The notes: generated by a model not told the origin, from the letters alone. A stretch of 38,387 nt of DNA from an uncultured Bacillota bacterium (GCA_949290085.1 CASEQH010000069.1:1-38387), one strand, 5' to 3'. Positions 7,222-16,530 are shown, numbered from the stretch's first letter. Numbers and translations: made by a program.

Positions 7222-7246
7222 GCATAAGTGAAAACTTAAATTCAAC
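7222..7246 (+). repeat. Left outer inverted repeat of the IS30 element
   Basis: GCATAAG followed by the 18-nt core TGAAAACTTAAATTCAAC. It matches the complement of 8885-8909 at 23 of 25 positions; the core is perfect. Confidence 0.75.
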
Positions 7247-7286
7247 CATGATGTCTTATTAACTAATTTGTTGAATATAATCTTAC

Positions 7287-7321
7287 AGATCGTGATATAA
7301 ACATGTATCATGATCTTTTTC
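7287..7321 (+). terminator. Plus-strand terminator inside the IS left end
   Basis: AGATCGTGAT (7287-7296) pairs with ATCATGATCT (7307-7316), 10 bp with one G-U, followed by TTTTT. It would stop transcription entering antisense to the transposase, a common protection in insertion sequences. Confidence 0.6.
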
Positions 7322-7459
7322 TTTATAGAAATATTCTTTTTTGATATATTAACTATAGACAGTAACACTTAATTCAACCACGCTCAAAAGGACAGTTGAA
7401 TTAGTTAATTTTTAAAGAGTAAGATTAAATTCAACTGCCACATAGTGTATTGACATAAG

Positions 7460-7473
7460 TGGTATCTTCTGTC
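7460..7473 (+). repeat. Inner inverted repeat, left copy
   Basis: TGGTATCTTCTGTC, 10 nt beyond the transposase stop codon. A perfect 14-nt inverted copy is at 8783-8796. It is either the real end of a 1.34-kb element or a subterminal transposase site. Confidence 0.6.
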
Positions 7474-7482
7474 GAAAAGTGT

Positions 7483-8748
7483 TTATTTTTTGATTAGATC
7501 CGGAGTAAGAGTCACATTATCCGGGTCTATTTCTTTTATATGAAGTCTTTCTAATAATTGAGACTTTGGTTCAAAAAACTTAAAGACTTCAATTGGGCTT
7601 TTATCGTTTAATGAACCTCGACCATAAGAATTGATATGAGAGAAGATGAGGTCAAGATCATCTTGTCCTTTAAGACCTAGGGCATATAAATCTTTTTCCT
7701 TAGGACATATGCATCTTAGTAAGCGATGGTTATTTTCAACGTGGGGCTTTTGCCAACTTGCCATGGGGTCACAATAGAAAATTTTTGAACCTAAAGATTC
7801 AATTTCATTAGCCATTGTGAATTCGCTTCCTCTATCAGTTAAGATGATGGCTAGATACTTTTTAAATAAATCATGTCCTAAAAGATTATGAATAATTTTT
7901 ACGCCTTCATACATCGATTTGGCATTTTTCTCTTTGTGATAGATACCAACCATGAGATTATACTTAGTAAATTGAAAGGTCTGAATAAAAGGGCTATTTG
8001 TCACATCGTTATAGACCGTATCCATTTCGACAATATCTTGATAGGGATGAGATGCCACATACTTTTCAAAGTCATCATAAGTTCGCTCTTTAAGATATCT
8101 TCTATCTTCTCGCTTTTTATAAAGGTTTTTCTTTTTCTTAGTCATCTTTCTTTTGACTTTAAGTCGTAAGCTTAAGTTATCTATTCCAAATGGAGAAAAG
8201 ACACCATCTTCAATAAAGTTATATATTGTCTTTTCACAATATGGTATCTCACTATGATTAGATAGGATTATAGCTATAGATTGACCTTTTAAAAGTAAGG
8301 GTTTTAAGATAGCGGCTAGTTTTTGAGCTTCACTATAAGTAATATCTCTTCCTTCTCTTAAACTATGAAGATCTTCTTCGTATTCTTTTTGAGCGCGACT
8401 AGCTTCATAAATCTTCTTATCTAGTTTACAAGAATGATATATATCGCAACCATTACATACACCACTCACTTTATCTTTTCGTTTACAGCCTATCTTTTGG
8501 ATATTTTCACATATCTTTGTGCAATAAGTGTTATAACCGCAATCTGCAATGTGAGTACAATCATAAGTCCCTTTACCTTTGCCATAGATGTTGCGAGGTA
8601 CAATTTTGACGTGTCTTTTAATCTCTTTTAGAATCGTAGACTTATCTTTATTCAAAGTGTCAGCTATTGCCTTTAAACAAGCGCCATTACTAAGACCTTT
8701 CTCGATGGTGATTCTATCATCAAGTGTTAGATGTTTATTATTCGACAT
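7483..8748 (-). CDS. IS30-family DDE transposase
   Basis: A 421-residue transposase. The N-terminus LTLDDRITIEKGLSNGACLKAIADTL and DKSTILKEIKRH is the helix-turn-helix typical of IS30 proteins. It is followed by a cysteine-rich insert (about residues 60-105) and the catalytic DDE core: EMDTVY, LTDRGSEF, and KPHVENNHRLLR with its Glu. The C-terminus SPIEVFKFF is also canonical. The length is normal to slightly long for the family and no frameshift or stop interrupts it, so it may be active. An AAGGAG site lies 10 nt before the ATG. It sits between two host genes, acyP and the PBP, without disrupting either. Confidence 0.95.
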   Translation of the reverse strand: MSNNKHLTLDDRITIEKGLSNGACLKAIADTLNKDKSTILKEIKRHVKIVPRNIYGKGKGTYDCTHIADCGYNTYCTKICENIQKIGCKRKDKVSGVCNGCDIYHSCKLDKKIYEASRAQKEYEEDLHSLREGRDITYSEAQKLAAILKPLLLKGQSIAIILSNHSEIPYCEKTIYNFIEDGVFSPFGIDNLSLRLKVKRKMTKKKKNLYKKREDRRYLKERTYDDFEKYVASHPYQDIVEMDTVYNDVTNSPFIQTFQFTKYNLMVGIYHKEKNAKSMYEGVKIIHNLLGHDLFKKYLAIILTDRGSEFTMANEIESLGSKIFYCDPMASWQKPHVENNHRLLRCICPKEKDLYALGLKGQDDLDLIFSHINSYGRGSLNDKSPIEVFKFFEPKSQLLERLHIKEIDPDNVTLTPDLIKK

Positions 8749-8782
8749 AATCTAATATCTCCTTATCCTTATATTTTCATAT

Positions 8783-8796
8783 GACAGAAGATACCA
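8783..8796 (-). repeat. Inner inverted repeat, right copy
   Basis: The perfect inverted copy of 7460-7473, located 35-48 nt upstream of the transposase start. Confidence 0.6.
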
Positions 8797-8884
8797 AACA
8801 AATAATAACAGTTGTAAGATTAAATGCACCAGTATATAAAGTTGAACTTATTGTAAAGATAAACTCAACAAATGATATGAGGGT

Positions 8885-8909
8885 GTTGAATTTAAGTTTT
8901 CAGTTAAGC
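8885..8909 (-). repeat. Right outer inverted repeat of the IS30 element
   Basis: Read on the minus strand it is GCTTAAC followed by the same 18-nt core as the left repeat. It lies 75 bp before the start codon of the PBP gene. Confidence 0.75.
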
Positions 8910-8945
8910 CACATAAAAGATTGATTATAACTAATTATTTTATAA

Positions 8946-8973
8946 TTGTATTGTGATTTTTTTATAGTAGAAT
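8946..8973 (+). promoter_or_regulatory. Promoter of the PBP gene
   Basis: -35 TTGTAT (8946-8951), a 16-bp spacer and -10 TAGAAT (8968-8973). The ATG at 8984 is 10 nt beyond the -10, so the leader would be only about 3-4 nt; no Shine-Dalgarno is present. Confidence 0.5.
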
Positions 8974-8983
8974 ATATATACGT

Positions 8984-11659
8984 ATGAGAAAAAAGGATAT
9001 ATTAAAAAGAAAGAAGAGGAAAAAAACTCTTCGTGAGATAAGAAAAGTAAATCATAGTCATTCCAATATTCAAAGACATCAATTCAAAAAGAAGACTAAT
9101 GAGAAAAAGCACGATACTAAAAAGACAGAGACAAAAGCGGAAGTAAAGAATTCTAATAAGCGTCCTAAGGGTAAAAAGATTACCTTTGTCTTAGCTATTA
9201 TCACTTCTGTCATAGTAGCTTTATGTCTAATTGTCGGATGCATATGTCTCAAGTTTGGTTTAGATATGTTAGAAACTAAACCAGAACTCAATCTCGAAGA
9301 TTTACAATCACCAAACTCATCATTGATACTTGATAAAGATGGCAATACTGTCATGGAATTAGGTATGTACTTAAGAGAAAATATCGAATATGAAGATATG
9401 CCTAATTGTCTAATTGATGCTTTCTTATCGATTGAAGACTCACGTTTCTTTTCCCATTTCGGTTTCGATATTCCACGTTTTACGATGGCAGCCATCGCCA
9501 ATTTAAGGTCAGGTAACTTTGACCAAGGCGGCTCAACCATCACCATGCAGCTAATCAAGAATACTTACTTCCAAATCGATGCCGATTCTGAATCGACTAT
9601 GGCTGATCGTGATGGCTTGGCTGGTGTTAGAAGAAAGTTACAAGAAATAGTCTTGTCGATAGAATTAAACTTCAAGCTCTCTAAACAAGAGACCTTCGCT
9701 TTATTCTTAAATAAGATAAACTTTGGCAATAATATCCGTGGTGTTGAAAAAGCGGCCCAGTATTATTTTGATAAGAGTGCTAGTGAATTAAATCTAGCTG
9801 AAAGTGCCTTCTTAGCTGGTATTATCAACTCACCAAATAACTATAATCCATATAACGAATTATATAAGGATAATCCTAATTATATCTACTTGAGTTCGGA
9901 TATTGAATATCTCCAAAATGCGACCGAAAGAAGAAATGAAGTATTAGACTTAATGGTCTACCATGGCTACATCAGCGAAGAGGAAGCTGAATTAGCTAAG
10001 GCCATAAAGATGGAAGATATGTTGGCAGGCTTTGGTGAAGAATATTCACAAACTAGTGAATACTATCAAAGTTATATCGATGCCGTCATCGATGAAGTCA
10101 TCGAACAGACAGGCGATGACCCATATGTCGTACCAATGGTCATTCATACGAATATGGATCCATATATGCAAGAATTAGTCTATAATATCCAAAATGGTAA
10201 TACCGACATTGAATTCAGACTAGATTCTATGCAATCAGCAATATCCATCATGGATAATCAAACTGGCGCTTTAATAGCCATCGGCGGCGGCCGTGGTCAA
10301 ACCGAATCAAGAATGTTCAATCGTGCAACTAGTGCTTATGTGCAACCTGGTTCGACAATTAAGCCAATCTTTGAATACGCCCTAGCCTTTGAGCATCTAG
10401 GTTGGGCAACTTCCCATACCATCACTGACCAGCCTATTTGGTTATATGGTTCTGACCACTTAATCAGAAACGCTGGAGGTCAGGGATATACTGGCGATAT
10501 GTTACTCACGGAAGCAGTCGCCCGTTCCCTCAACACCCCTGCCATCCAAACTCTTCAAGCTGTAATTGACGAGATAGGTGAAGAGGCCTGCGTCGATTAC
10601 TTAAAGTCTATAGGCTTTGATGTGGAATATGAAGACTTTGATTTACAATTCGCCATCGGTGGCAATAAATTATTAACGACACCTGTTCAATTAGGCGCTG
10701 CCCATGCCATCTTGATGAATGAAGGATATTATATCAAACCACATACTATCGATTATATTGAATACTACGATGAAAGAGACAATTATGTAGCTGATACTGT
10801 AGGCAATCAAGTTCTATCAGCTGGCGCTGCTTACCTATCGGCCTACTTAGAGGAATATAATGTCTCTGGCCCATTCTTCAACTACATGCAGATACTTCGC
10901 AGTGATTATCCAGTCTATGCCAAAACTGGTACAACTGACTGGGGCGATTCTGGATTAGAATATGGTATCCCACGAGGTGCTGCTAAGGACTCATGGCTAG
11001 TCACCCAAACTTCAAATTATACTACTACTATCTGGTTAGGATTTGACCGTGCAGCTACTGGCACATATTTCACAACATATGATGATAACTATAATGCCAA
11101 GGGTAGAATAGGAAGACTCATACTCGATGAATTAGAAAGCCATTTCCAATATGAACCACATGAAATCGAAATGCCAGATGAAGTGTCAACTATCACTCAT
11201 ATTCGTGGCTTATATCCTTATGCCTACCCTGATAGAGGTACACCAGTTACTGGTTTAATCTTAGATAAATATAACGAATTAGTAAGTGCTGATTCTATCC
11301 CTACCGAGATTAAGCAAGGTACACTTACTGGTATGGGCGGCACTGTTGATGACAGCGGCAACTATACAATCAACTGGTATGGCTATGGCAGTATCTCTGA
11401 TGGTGTCATGGATATCTCTGCTACTAATCTAAATGGCAAGACAGAATTTGCGACTGGTAGATGTTACTATCCTAGATTTACCGTCATCGGCGCTTCAAGC
11501 TACTACGCTCGTATTTTAGTAGATGGTAGCGAAGTCGCTAGCATTGAAAGCTCTTCACCAAGTTATTCAGGAACTATCTCTTATACTCCTGGTCAAAGTG
11601 TCCAAGTCTGCGGATGGACATCTAATGGTGAAGGTGAAAAATGTGAAACAATTAGATAG
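8984..11659 (+). CDS. Class A penicillin-binding protein (glycosyltransferase-transpeptidase)
   Basis: An 891-residue bifunctional cell-wall synthase. A very basic cytoplasmic tail of about 65 residues precedes one membrane helix (about 67-92). The glycosyltransferase domain carries SIEDSRFFSHFGFD near 150, GGSTITMQLIKN near 181 and RKLQEIVLSIEL. The transpeptidase domain carries PGSTIKP near 456 (catalytic Ser), SLNTPA near 514 and AKTGTTDWG near 646. It polymerises and crosslinks peptidoglycan outside the membrane. The C-terminal 150 residues form an extra beta-rich domain with cysteines at the very end (CGWTSNGEGEKC). It resembles PBP1a/PonA proteins. It is a single-gene unit with no ribosome-binding site before the ATG. 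Confidence 0.95.
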   Translation: MRKKDILKRKKRKKTLREIRKVNHSHSNIQRHQFKKKTNEKKHDTKKTETKAEVKNSNKRPKGKKITFVLAIITSVIVALCLIVGCICLKFGLDMLETKPELNLEDLQSPNSSLILDKDGNTVMELGMYLRENIEYEDMPNCLIDAFLSIEDSRFFSHFGFDIPRFTMAAIANLRSGNFDQGGSTITMQLIKNTYFQIDADSESTMADRDGLAGVRRKLQEIVLSIELNFKLSKQETFALFLNKINFGNNIRGVEKAAQYYFDKSASELNLAESAFLAGIINSPNNYNPYNELYKDNPNYIYLSSDIEYLQNATERRNEVLDLMVYHGYISEEEAELAKAIKMEDMLAGFGEEYSQTSEYYQSYIDAVIDEVIEQTGDDPYVVPMVIHTNMDPYMQELVYNIQNGNTDIEFRLDSMQSAISIMDNQTGALIAIGGGRGQTESRMFNRATSAYVQPGSTIKPIFEYALAFEHLGWATSHTITDQPIWLYGSDHLIRNAGGQGYTGDMLLTEAVARSLNTPAIQTLQAVIDEIGEEACVDYLKSIGFDVEYEDFDLQFAIGGNKLLTTPVQLGAAHAILMNEGYYIKPHTIDYIEYYDERDNYVADTVGNQVLSAGAAYLSAYLEEYNVSGPFFNYMQILRSDYPVYAKTGTTDWGDSGLEYGIPRGAAKDSWLVTQTSNYTTTIWLGFDRAATGTYFTTYDDNYNAKGRIGRLILDELESHFQYEPHEIEMPDEVSTITHIRGLYPYAYPDRGTPVTGLILDKYNELVSADSIPTEIKQGTLTGMGGTVDDSGNYTINWYGYGSISDGVMDISATNLNGKTEFATGRCYYPRFTVIGASSYYARILVDGSEVASIESSSPSYSGTISYTPGQSVQVCGWTSNGEGEKCETIR

Positions 11660-11669
11660 ATAAATTTAT

Positions 11670-11716
11670 AAGGAGCTGTTAAGAATGAATAATCATTTCT
11701 AACAGCTCCTTTAATT
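11670..11716 (+). terminator. Terminator after the PBP gene
   Basis: A 12-bp stem AAGGAGCTGTTA (11670-11681) / TAACAGCTCCTT (11700-11711) is extended by a further imperfect AGAATGA/TCATTTCT pairing. It is followed by TTAATTG and later a T-run. Confidence 0.75.
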
Positions 11717-11719
11717 GTA

Positions 11720-11938
11720 TTATTTTTTAATTACAGGTATCCAAATCTCACTATAGGCATAGTCTTTCTTTTCATCATTTAGTAAGCTTTGATAGGTAGT
11801 ATATCAAGATTAGTACTAATGTTTAGTTAAGATGCCAATTAAATGCGTCAATTCACCAGCTTCTTTTAAAAGGTTTGTATCTGATTCATAGGAGGCATTC
11901 ACAATTTCATATGGCTCAATATTCTGTAGACTGTACAT
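11720..11938 (-). pseudogene. Remnant of a GyrI-like (effector-binding domain) gene
   Basis: Two open fragments remain on the minus strand. 11938-11816 reads as 40 residues starting MYSLQNIEPYEIVNASYESD and ends at a TAG. After in-frame stops, the stretch 11780-11720 reads DEKKDYAYSEIWIPVIKK then TAA, very like the C-terminus of GyrI-like small-molecule-binding domains of AraC/MerR regulators. Upstream, 11939-12005 carries another open frame. The middle of such a domain (about 80 residues) is missing, so this is a decayed gene. The C-terminal match is good; the assignment of the 40-residue piece to the same gene is inference. Confidence 0.5.
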
Positions 11939-12135
11939 CGTCTCTTTCTGTTTTTGACTTATACTCCACAATCGCGTTATTCACTCCCTCAAATTGTAAT
12001 GGTACTAGTATACTAACTCCTACAAAATTGAATTTTCAACAACCCTAAATTTCATCAAGTATCACCCCTTAAATTTAAGGATATCAAAACTTATAATTAT
12101 ATGCTGAACACTATTATTAAAAGAAAGAAAATCTA
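11939..12135. other. Non-coding remainder of the PBP-gpsA gap
   Basis: I see no gene here. It contains a perfect 14-bp palindrome CCTTAAATTTAAGG (12067-12080) of unknown meaning and possible 5' debris of the decayed gene. Confidence 0.4.
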
Positions 12136-12162
12136 ATAAAAAGGCTGAATCAAATTCAGCCT
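12136..12162 (-). terminator. Terminator of the cmk-der-gpsA operon
   Basis: On the minus strand AGGCTGAAT (12162-12154) pairs with ATTCAGCCT (12150-12142) around a TTG loop, followed by a run of T residues. It begins 3 nt after the gpsA stop. Confidence 0.9.
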
Positions 12163-12165
12163 ATC

Positions 12166-13158
12166 CTATATTATCTCAGCTTTCAATTCCCTGCTCATCA
12201 AATCATTAATAGCTAAAGATGGCTTTTTATGTTCATACAATACTTTATAGACCTCAGTAGTAATAGGCATATTGATATCATATTTCATCGCTAATTCATA
12301 TACTACTTTAGTAGTTAAGACGCCTTCTGTCGTCTTATGGTTATTCTTGAGGAACATAGTAGCATCATCATTTTTACCAATAATTAGACCGGCTTGGAAG
12401 TTACGCGAATGATATGATGAGCAAGTTACAATCAAATCACCGACACCATTAAGACCTAGGAAAGTTGACTCTTTGCCACCAAAAAATAAACCGAATCTAG
12501 TCATCTCAAATAAACCTCTAGTCATTAGAGCCGCTCTGGCATTATCGCCTTGATTTAGGCCTTGTAAAACACCAGAGGCAATCGCAAAGATATTCTTACA
12601 TGCAGCCGCAATTTCTGCTCCAACTACATCAGTATTGCGATATACGCGGAAGTATTGATTGGCAAATAGTTCTTGTACCTTAGCTGCTACTTCTTCATTT
12701 TCACATACACTATTAACTGTCGTTAATAGCCTCTGTATTACTTCTTCAGCATGTGAAGGGCCGATTAAAGATATTACATCTATACATTTATCCTTAGCTA
12801 TTCTTTTAATAAAAACGGATAAGCGTTCAAATGTCTCAGGGTGAAAACCTTTAGAAACATTAATGAAGTAGACAGGATGATCTAATATTTCTAATATTTG
12901 ATGCATAACTCCTTCAATGGCTTTAACTGGTGTAGCCAGCAAAATGATATCAGCATCATTGATGATATTTAAATCATTGCTGGCCTTGATACCCTCAGCT
13001 ATATCTACATCAAAGAACTTATCATTGCGATGATTATTATTGATATCATCAATCTCATCTTGAGATATGCCATATAATAGGACATCTTGTCCATTATCAA
13101 CTAATACCTGAGCTAGAGCAGTAGCCCAACTTCCAGTTCCAATTATTCTAACTTTCAT
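12166..13158 (-). CDS. gpsA: NAD(P)-dependent glycerol-3-phosphate dehydrogenase
   Basis: A 330-residue enzyme that reduces dihydroxyacetone phosphate to glycerol-3-phosphate for phospholipid synthesis. The nucleotide-binding loop [12 protein letters not shown] is at the N-terminus. [16 protein letters not shown] and [11 protein letters not shown] follow, then [18 protein letters not shown] with the catalytic Lys, and [24 protein letters not shown] completes the signature. The ATG overlaps the der stop codon as ATGA, with AAGGAC upstream, so translation is coupled. It is the last gene of the operon. Confidence 0.97.
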   Translation of the reverse strand: MKVRIIGTGSWATALAQVLVDNGQDVLLYGISQDEIDDINNNHRNDKFFDVDIAEGIKASNDLNIINDADIILLATPVKAIEGVMHQILEILDHPVYFINVSKGFHPETFERLSVFIKRIAKDKCIDVISLIGPSHAEEVIQRLLTTVNSVCENEEVAAKVQELFANQYFRVYRNTDVVGAEIAAACKNIFAIASGVLQGLNQGDNARAALMTRGLFEMTRFGLFFGGKESTFLGLNGVGDLIVTCSSYHSRNFQAGLIIGKNDDATMFLKNNHKTTEGVLTTKVVYELAMKYDINMPITTEVYKVLYEHKKPSLAINDLMSRELKAEII

Positions 13159-14468
13159 TTGCTGTCCTTCTTTCTAGCGATGATGCGAATAGGAACTCCT
13201 TCGAAACCAAAGGCTTCACGAAGTTTATTCTCAATATAACGCGAATAAGAGAAATGCATCAATTCTGGATCATTGACAAATAAGACAATGACACAAGGAG
13301 CAACCTGTACTTGTGAGGCATAATAAATCTTAAGTCTTTTGCCATTATGAGTCTTAGGTGGATTAGTCGCTTGAGCGTCATAGATGACCTCATTGAGAAC
13401 ATTAGTCTTAATTCTAAGATTTATATTATCATAAACCATATTAATTAGGGGAAAGAGAGTATGCACTCGCTTTTTATTAATCGCTGAGACAAAGGCTATC
13501 GGTGCATAGTCAAGATAGGCAAATTCTTGTCTAATCTTCTTTTCTGTCTCAGCCATAGTCTTTTCATTCTTCTCAATCAAATCCCACTTATTATAGACTA
13601 TGATAACACCCTTTAAAGCTTCATGAGCTAAACCAGCGACATGTTTATCCTGTTCGATAATGCCCTTTTCTCCATCGATTACCACAAGGATTACATCAGC
13701 TCTATCAATAGCTGCCTTAGCTCTTAAAACAGAATACTTCTCGACATTTTCATATATCTTGCCACTTTTTCTAATACCAGCTGTATCAATAACGACATAG
13801 GCTTTATCATCATATTTAAAGGCGGTATCAATGGCATCTCTAGTCGTGCCTTCTACATTAGATACGATAACTCTCTCTTCATTCAAAAAGGCATTGGTCA
13901 AACTGCTCTTACCGACATTAGGACGACCAATAATCGCAAACTTTATCATGCCTTCATAATTATCTTTAGTCTTTAAAGGCAAATTCTCTATACACTTATC
14001 TAAGACATCACCAATACCTATACCATGCGAGCCAGATACAGCAATAGGGTCTCCTATGCCTAAAGAATAAAATTCATATATATTATTAATCTTATCAAAA
14101 TCATCAATCTTATTGACGGCTAAAATAACTGGTTTACCACTCTTGCGCAAAAGCTTAGCGATATATTCATCATCATTAGTCAAACCCTCTTGACCATTAG
14201 TGATAAAAATGATGACATCAGCTTCCTCAATGGCAATATCTACTTGGGCCTTAATCTCTTTTTGAAATGGTACATCAGCAATCTGTATACCACCTGTATC
14301 GATAAATCTAAGAGTCTTAGAAAGCCATGAAGCTTCACCATATATTCTATCTCTAGTCACACCTGGCAAGTCTTCAACTATTGAAACACGTTCTTCTAGA
14401 ATACGATTAAAAATCGTTGATTTCCCAACGTTTGGTCTACCAACGATTGCTACTGTTCCATCAATCAA
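13155..14468 (-). CDS. der: Ribosome-assembly GTPase Der (EngA)
   Basis: A 437-residue protein with two tandem G domains. The first P-loop GRPNVGKST is at residues 10-18 with DTGG and NKIDD; the second, GRPNVGKSS, is at about 180 with DTAGI and NKWDL. A C-terminal KH-like domain carries [19 protein letters not shown] and the [19 protein letters not shown] ending. It acts in late 50S subunit assembly. The start is TTG at 14468, not ATG: the frame begins TTG-ATT-GAT and has an excellent AAAGGAGG 8 nt upstream. It overlaps gpsA downstream and follows cmk by 14 nt. Confidence 0.97.
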   Translation of the reverse strand: MIDGTVAIVGRPNVGKSTIFNRILEERVSIVEDLPGVTRDRIYGEASWLSKTLRFIDTGGIQIADVPFQKEIKAQVDIAIEEADVIIFITNGQEGLTNDDEYIAKLLRKSGKPVILAVNKIDDFDKINNIYEFYSLGIGDPIAVSGSHGIGIGDVLDKCIENLPLKTKDNYEGMIKFAIIGRPNVGKSSLTNAFLNEERVIVSNVEGTTRDAIDTAFKYDDKAYVVIDTAGIRKSGKIYENVEKYSVLRAKAAIDRADVILVVIDGEKGIIEQDKHVAGLAHEALKGVIIVYNKWDLIEKNEKTMAETEKKIRQEFAYLDYAPIAFVSAINKKRVHTLFPLINMVYDNINLRIKTNVLNEVIYDAQATNPPKTHNGKRLKIYYASQVQVAPCVIVLFVNDPELMHFSYSRYIENKLREAFGFEGVPIRIIARKKDSK

Positions 14469-14482
14469 TAGAATATCCTCCT

Positions 14483-15142
14483 TTATGCTAGTTTGGAATT
14501 TACAATTTGTAAAATATAGTCAACTACCTCATCGATAGTTAAGTCAGATGTATCTATTTCTATGGCATCTTGAGCCTTAGTCAAAGGTGATATCGCTCTA
14601 TGCATATCTTGATAATCTCTTTTTTTAATATCATCAAGAACTTTATCATAATCACAAGCAATTCCCTTGGCGGCATTTTGACTAACTCGGCGCTTAGCTC
14701 TTTCTTCACTACTTGCCACCAAGTATATTTTTACTTCCGCATCCTTGAGCACTACTGTACCAATATCGCGACCATCGAGAATATAGCCCTTACTAGCAGC
14801 GATTTCTTGTTGCAAAGAGACTAGATATTTACGTACTGCATCATATTTAGAGACATCAGATGCCGCTAGAGAAATGCTCTCTGTTCTAAGCATATCAGTG
14901 ACATCTTCACCATTTATATAGACTCTACCATCATTATTGATTTTTAAGGAAATATCTTTAAGAGCAGCGACAATCTTTTCTTCGTCATCGAGTTTGATGC
15001 CATTTTGAATAAGATAATAGGCAACAGCTCTGTACATGGCTCCTGTGTCTAGATGAACATAAGAAAGCTTGCTGGCAAGAATATCTGCAATACTGCTCTT
15101 ACCAGCAGCGCTAGGTCCATCTATAGCGATATTAATTTTCAT
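14483..15142 (-). CDS. cmk: Cytidylate kinase
   Basis: A 219-residue (d)CMP kinase. [19 protein letters not shown] is the P-loop, [14 protein letters not shown] the CMP-binding site, [11 protein letters not shown] the conserved acceptor loop and SSEERAKRR the lid. It phosphorylates CMP and dCMP with ATP. The ATG overlaps the upstream stop as TAATG, and AAGGA lies 8 nt before it, so it is coupled to the acidic membrane protein gene. The cmk-der-gpsA order is also found in many Bacillota. Confidence 0.97.
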   Translation of the reverse strand: MKINIAIDGPSAAGKSSIADILASKLSYVHLDTGAMYRAVAYYLIQNGIKLDDEEKIVAALKDISLKINNDGRVYINGEDVTDMLRTESISLAASDVSKYDAVRKYLVSLQQEIAASKGYILDGRDIGTVVLKDAEVKIYLVASSEERAKRRVSQNAAKGIACDYDKVLDDIKKRDYQDMHRAISPLTKAQDAIEIDTSDLTIDEVVDYILQIVNSKLA

Positions 15143-16440
15143 TATAGAATTCCTTGAGCTAATAGAATCCAGTAAATAATAACACCCAATACAGCCAATA
15201 ATACAACAATCAATACAATGAGAATTATATTTAGTATCTTATTTGGTGTTGAATCTTCTTCCTCTTCTACAACTTCTTCTTTGCTTTCTTCATTAGTGTC
15301 AATTACGAAAGGAATAGTATCATTTAAGAGTTTCTCATCTTTAGTCGTATCACTATCAGCAATCAAAAGATCAACCTTGGTCTTTTCAATCTCTTCTTCT
15401 ATCTTCGCTGTCTCAATCTCTTTTTCTTCTTCGCTCATCTCAGGAACTTCGATAGCTTGAGCAACCACTTCATGACTCTCTTCAATTGGCTCAGCCTTGA
15501 GATATGGTTTTAGTAATTCAGCAGCTTCTTTAGAAATACCAGCTGTAGCGAATAATTTTTCTAAGTCGACATTAGTTGTATCAGTGCTCTCCTGTGTAGG
15601 TTCTTCTTCTTGAACTTCTTCAACTACTTCTTCGCTTTGTGGCTCTTCTTCCATTGAAGCTAAAATCTTTTTAATTTCTAAAGTGACAGTATTATTTAAA
15701 TCTTCACTTTCTTCTTTTACTTCTTCAACGGCAGTTCCACGAACTTCACCTAAGATGCGTTCAGGAACATCATCAGCAGTCAACAAACCTTGAGCTTTAT
15801 TATATTGATTAACTTCTTCTAAAGTCTTTTCTAAATAATCATCACCTGAAGTTTGTACTTCAACTGTCTTTTCTGTAACCTCTTGGGCAGAAGCTTCTTC
15901 AACTACTGTTTCAGTTTGTGGTGTCTCTTCAACAACTTCCTCAACTGTTGGTTCAACAACTTCTTCAGATACTACCTCAGTCTCTTGAACTTCTTCAACT
16001 ACTTCGGGATTAGAGACTACTGTCTCTTCTACTTCTTCGACGCTTGGAATTGTTTCTTCTTGAACTTCTTCAACTACTGTTTCTTGAGCAGGACTTTCTT
16101 CTGCTTTTGAAACTCCCTCAGTACTTTCTTCAGATACCAAATCTAATAAGTCTAATAAGTCTTCAGATGAATTATTATCTTCATTAAGGTTTTCTTGCAT
16201 TTCTTCAACAGTTTGTACTTGTTCAATGATTGTCGTTTCTGGTTCTTTAATCTCTTCTGGTGCTGCAGAAACAGGCACTTCTTCTTGAACTTCTTCAGTT
16301 GGCACCTTTAATGCCTCTTCGACACTCTTTAATTTATTTTCATATGTTGAAAGATCTGCAGTTTTACCTTCTATTTCATTATTATTCTCTAATTGATTTC
16401 TTAAATCAGAATATTTTTTTGTTCTTGTTTGTCTTTCCAT
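15142..16440 (-). CDS. Highly acidic, low-complexity, tail-anchored membrane protein
   Basis: A 432-residue protein with no recognised domain. Residues 1 to about 405 are extremely rich in Glu, Val, Thr and Ser, with repeated VVEEVQEE-like blocks, and should be disordered and strongly negative. About residues 407-430 form one hydrophobic helix at the extreme C-terminus (NIILIVLIVVLLAVLGVIIYW), so the body would face the cytoplasm as a tail-anchored protein. No signal peptide or LPXTG motif is seen. A more ordered segment may lie at LEKLFATAGISKEAAELLKPYL. GGAGG sits 7 nt before the ATG. It is the first gene of the cmk-der-gpsA operon. Function unknown. Confidence 0.8.
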   Translation of the reverse strand: MERQTRTKKYSDLRNQLENNNEIEGKTADLSTYENKLKSVEEALKVPTEEVQEEVPVSAAPEEIKEPETTIIEQVQTVEEMQENLNEDNNSSEDLLDLLDLVSEESTEGVSKAEESPAQETVVEEVQEETIPSVEEVEETVVSNPEVVEEVQETEVVSEEVVEPTVEEVVEETPQTETVVEEASAQEVTEKTVEVQTSGDDYLEKTLEEVNQYNKAQGLLTADDVPERILGEVRGTAVEEVKEESEDLNNTVTLEIKKILASMEEEPQSEEVVEEVQEEEPTQESTDTTNVDLEKLFATAGISKEAAELLKPYLKAEPIEESHEVVAQAIEVPEMSEEEKEIETAKIEEEIEKTKVDLLIADSDTTKDEKLLNDTIPFVIDTNEESKEEVVEEEEDSTPNKILNIILIVLIVVLLAVLGVIIYWILLAQGIL

Positions 16441-16530
16441 GAGAAAACCTCCGTATAACTTATTATAGCAAAGCCACTATTAAAAATAAACACTATATAG
16501 GGCTAAAATATGCATTAAAAGGGCATTTTC

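Larger units (their letters stand above)
7222..8909 (-). mobile_element. IS30-family insertion sequence (outer boundaries)
   Basis: The outer inverted repeats are 25 nt with 23 matches: 7222-7246 on the left and 8885-8909 on the right, sharing a perfect 18-nt core TGAAAACTTAAATTCAAC. They enclose one IS30-type transposase gene. A second, inner inverted repeat (TGGTATCTTCTGTC at 7460-7473, complement at 8783-8796) would instead give a 1337-bp element. I prefer the outer pair because it leaves room for the transposase promoter and an incoming-transcription terminator inside the element. No obvious target duplication is seen at either set of ends. Confidence 0.7.

Noticed and set aside
7195-7368. 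N-terminal extension of acylphosphatase by 58 residues
   Set aside because: Acylphosphatases are about 90 residues; the extension runs into IS sequence and has no site, while a TATAAT sits right before the ATG at 7194.
7888-8631. Plus-strand ORFs inside the transposase
   Set aside because: They are antisense to the intact DDE transposase and have no start signals or recognisable domains.
12067-12080. CCTTAAATTTAAGG as a regulatory site
   Set aside because: A perfect palindrome, but isolated in decayed sequence with no promoter nearby; short AT-rich palindromes are common by chance here.
15218-16442. Several open frames antisense to the acidic membrane protein
   Set aside because: They are Ser- or Phe-rich mirror images of the Glu-rich repeats and lack ribosome-binding sites.
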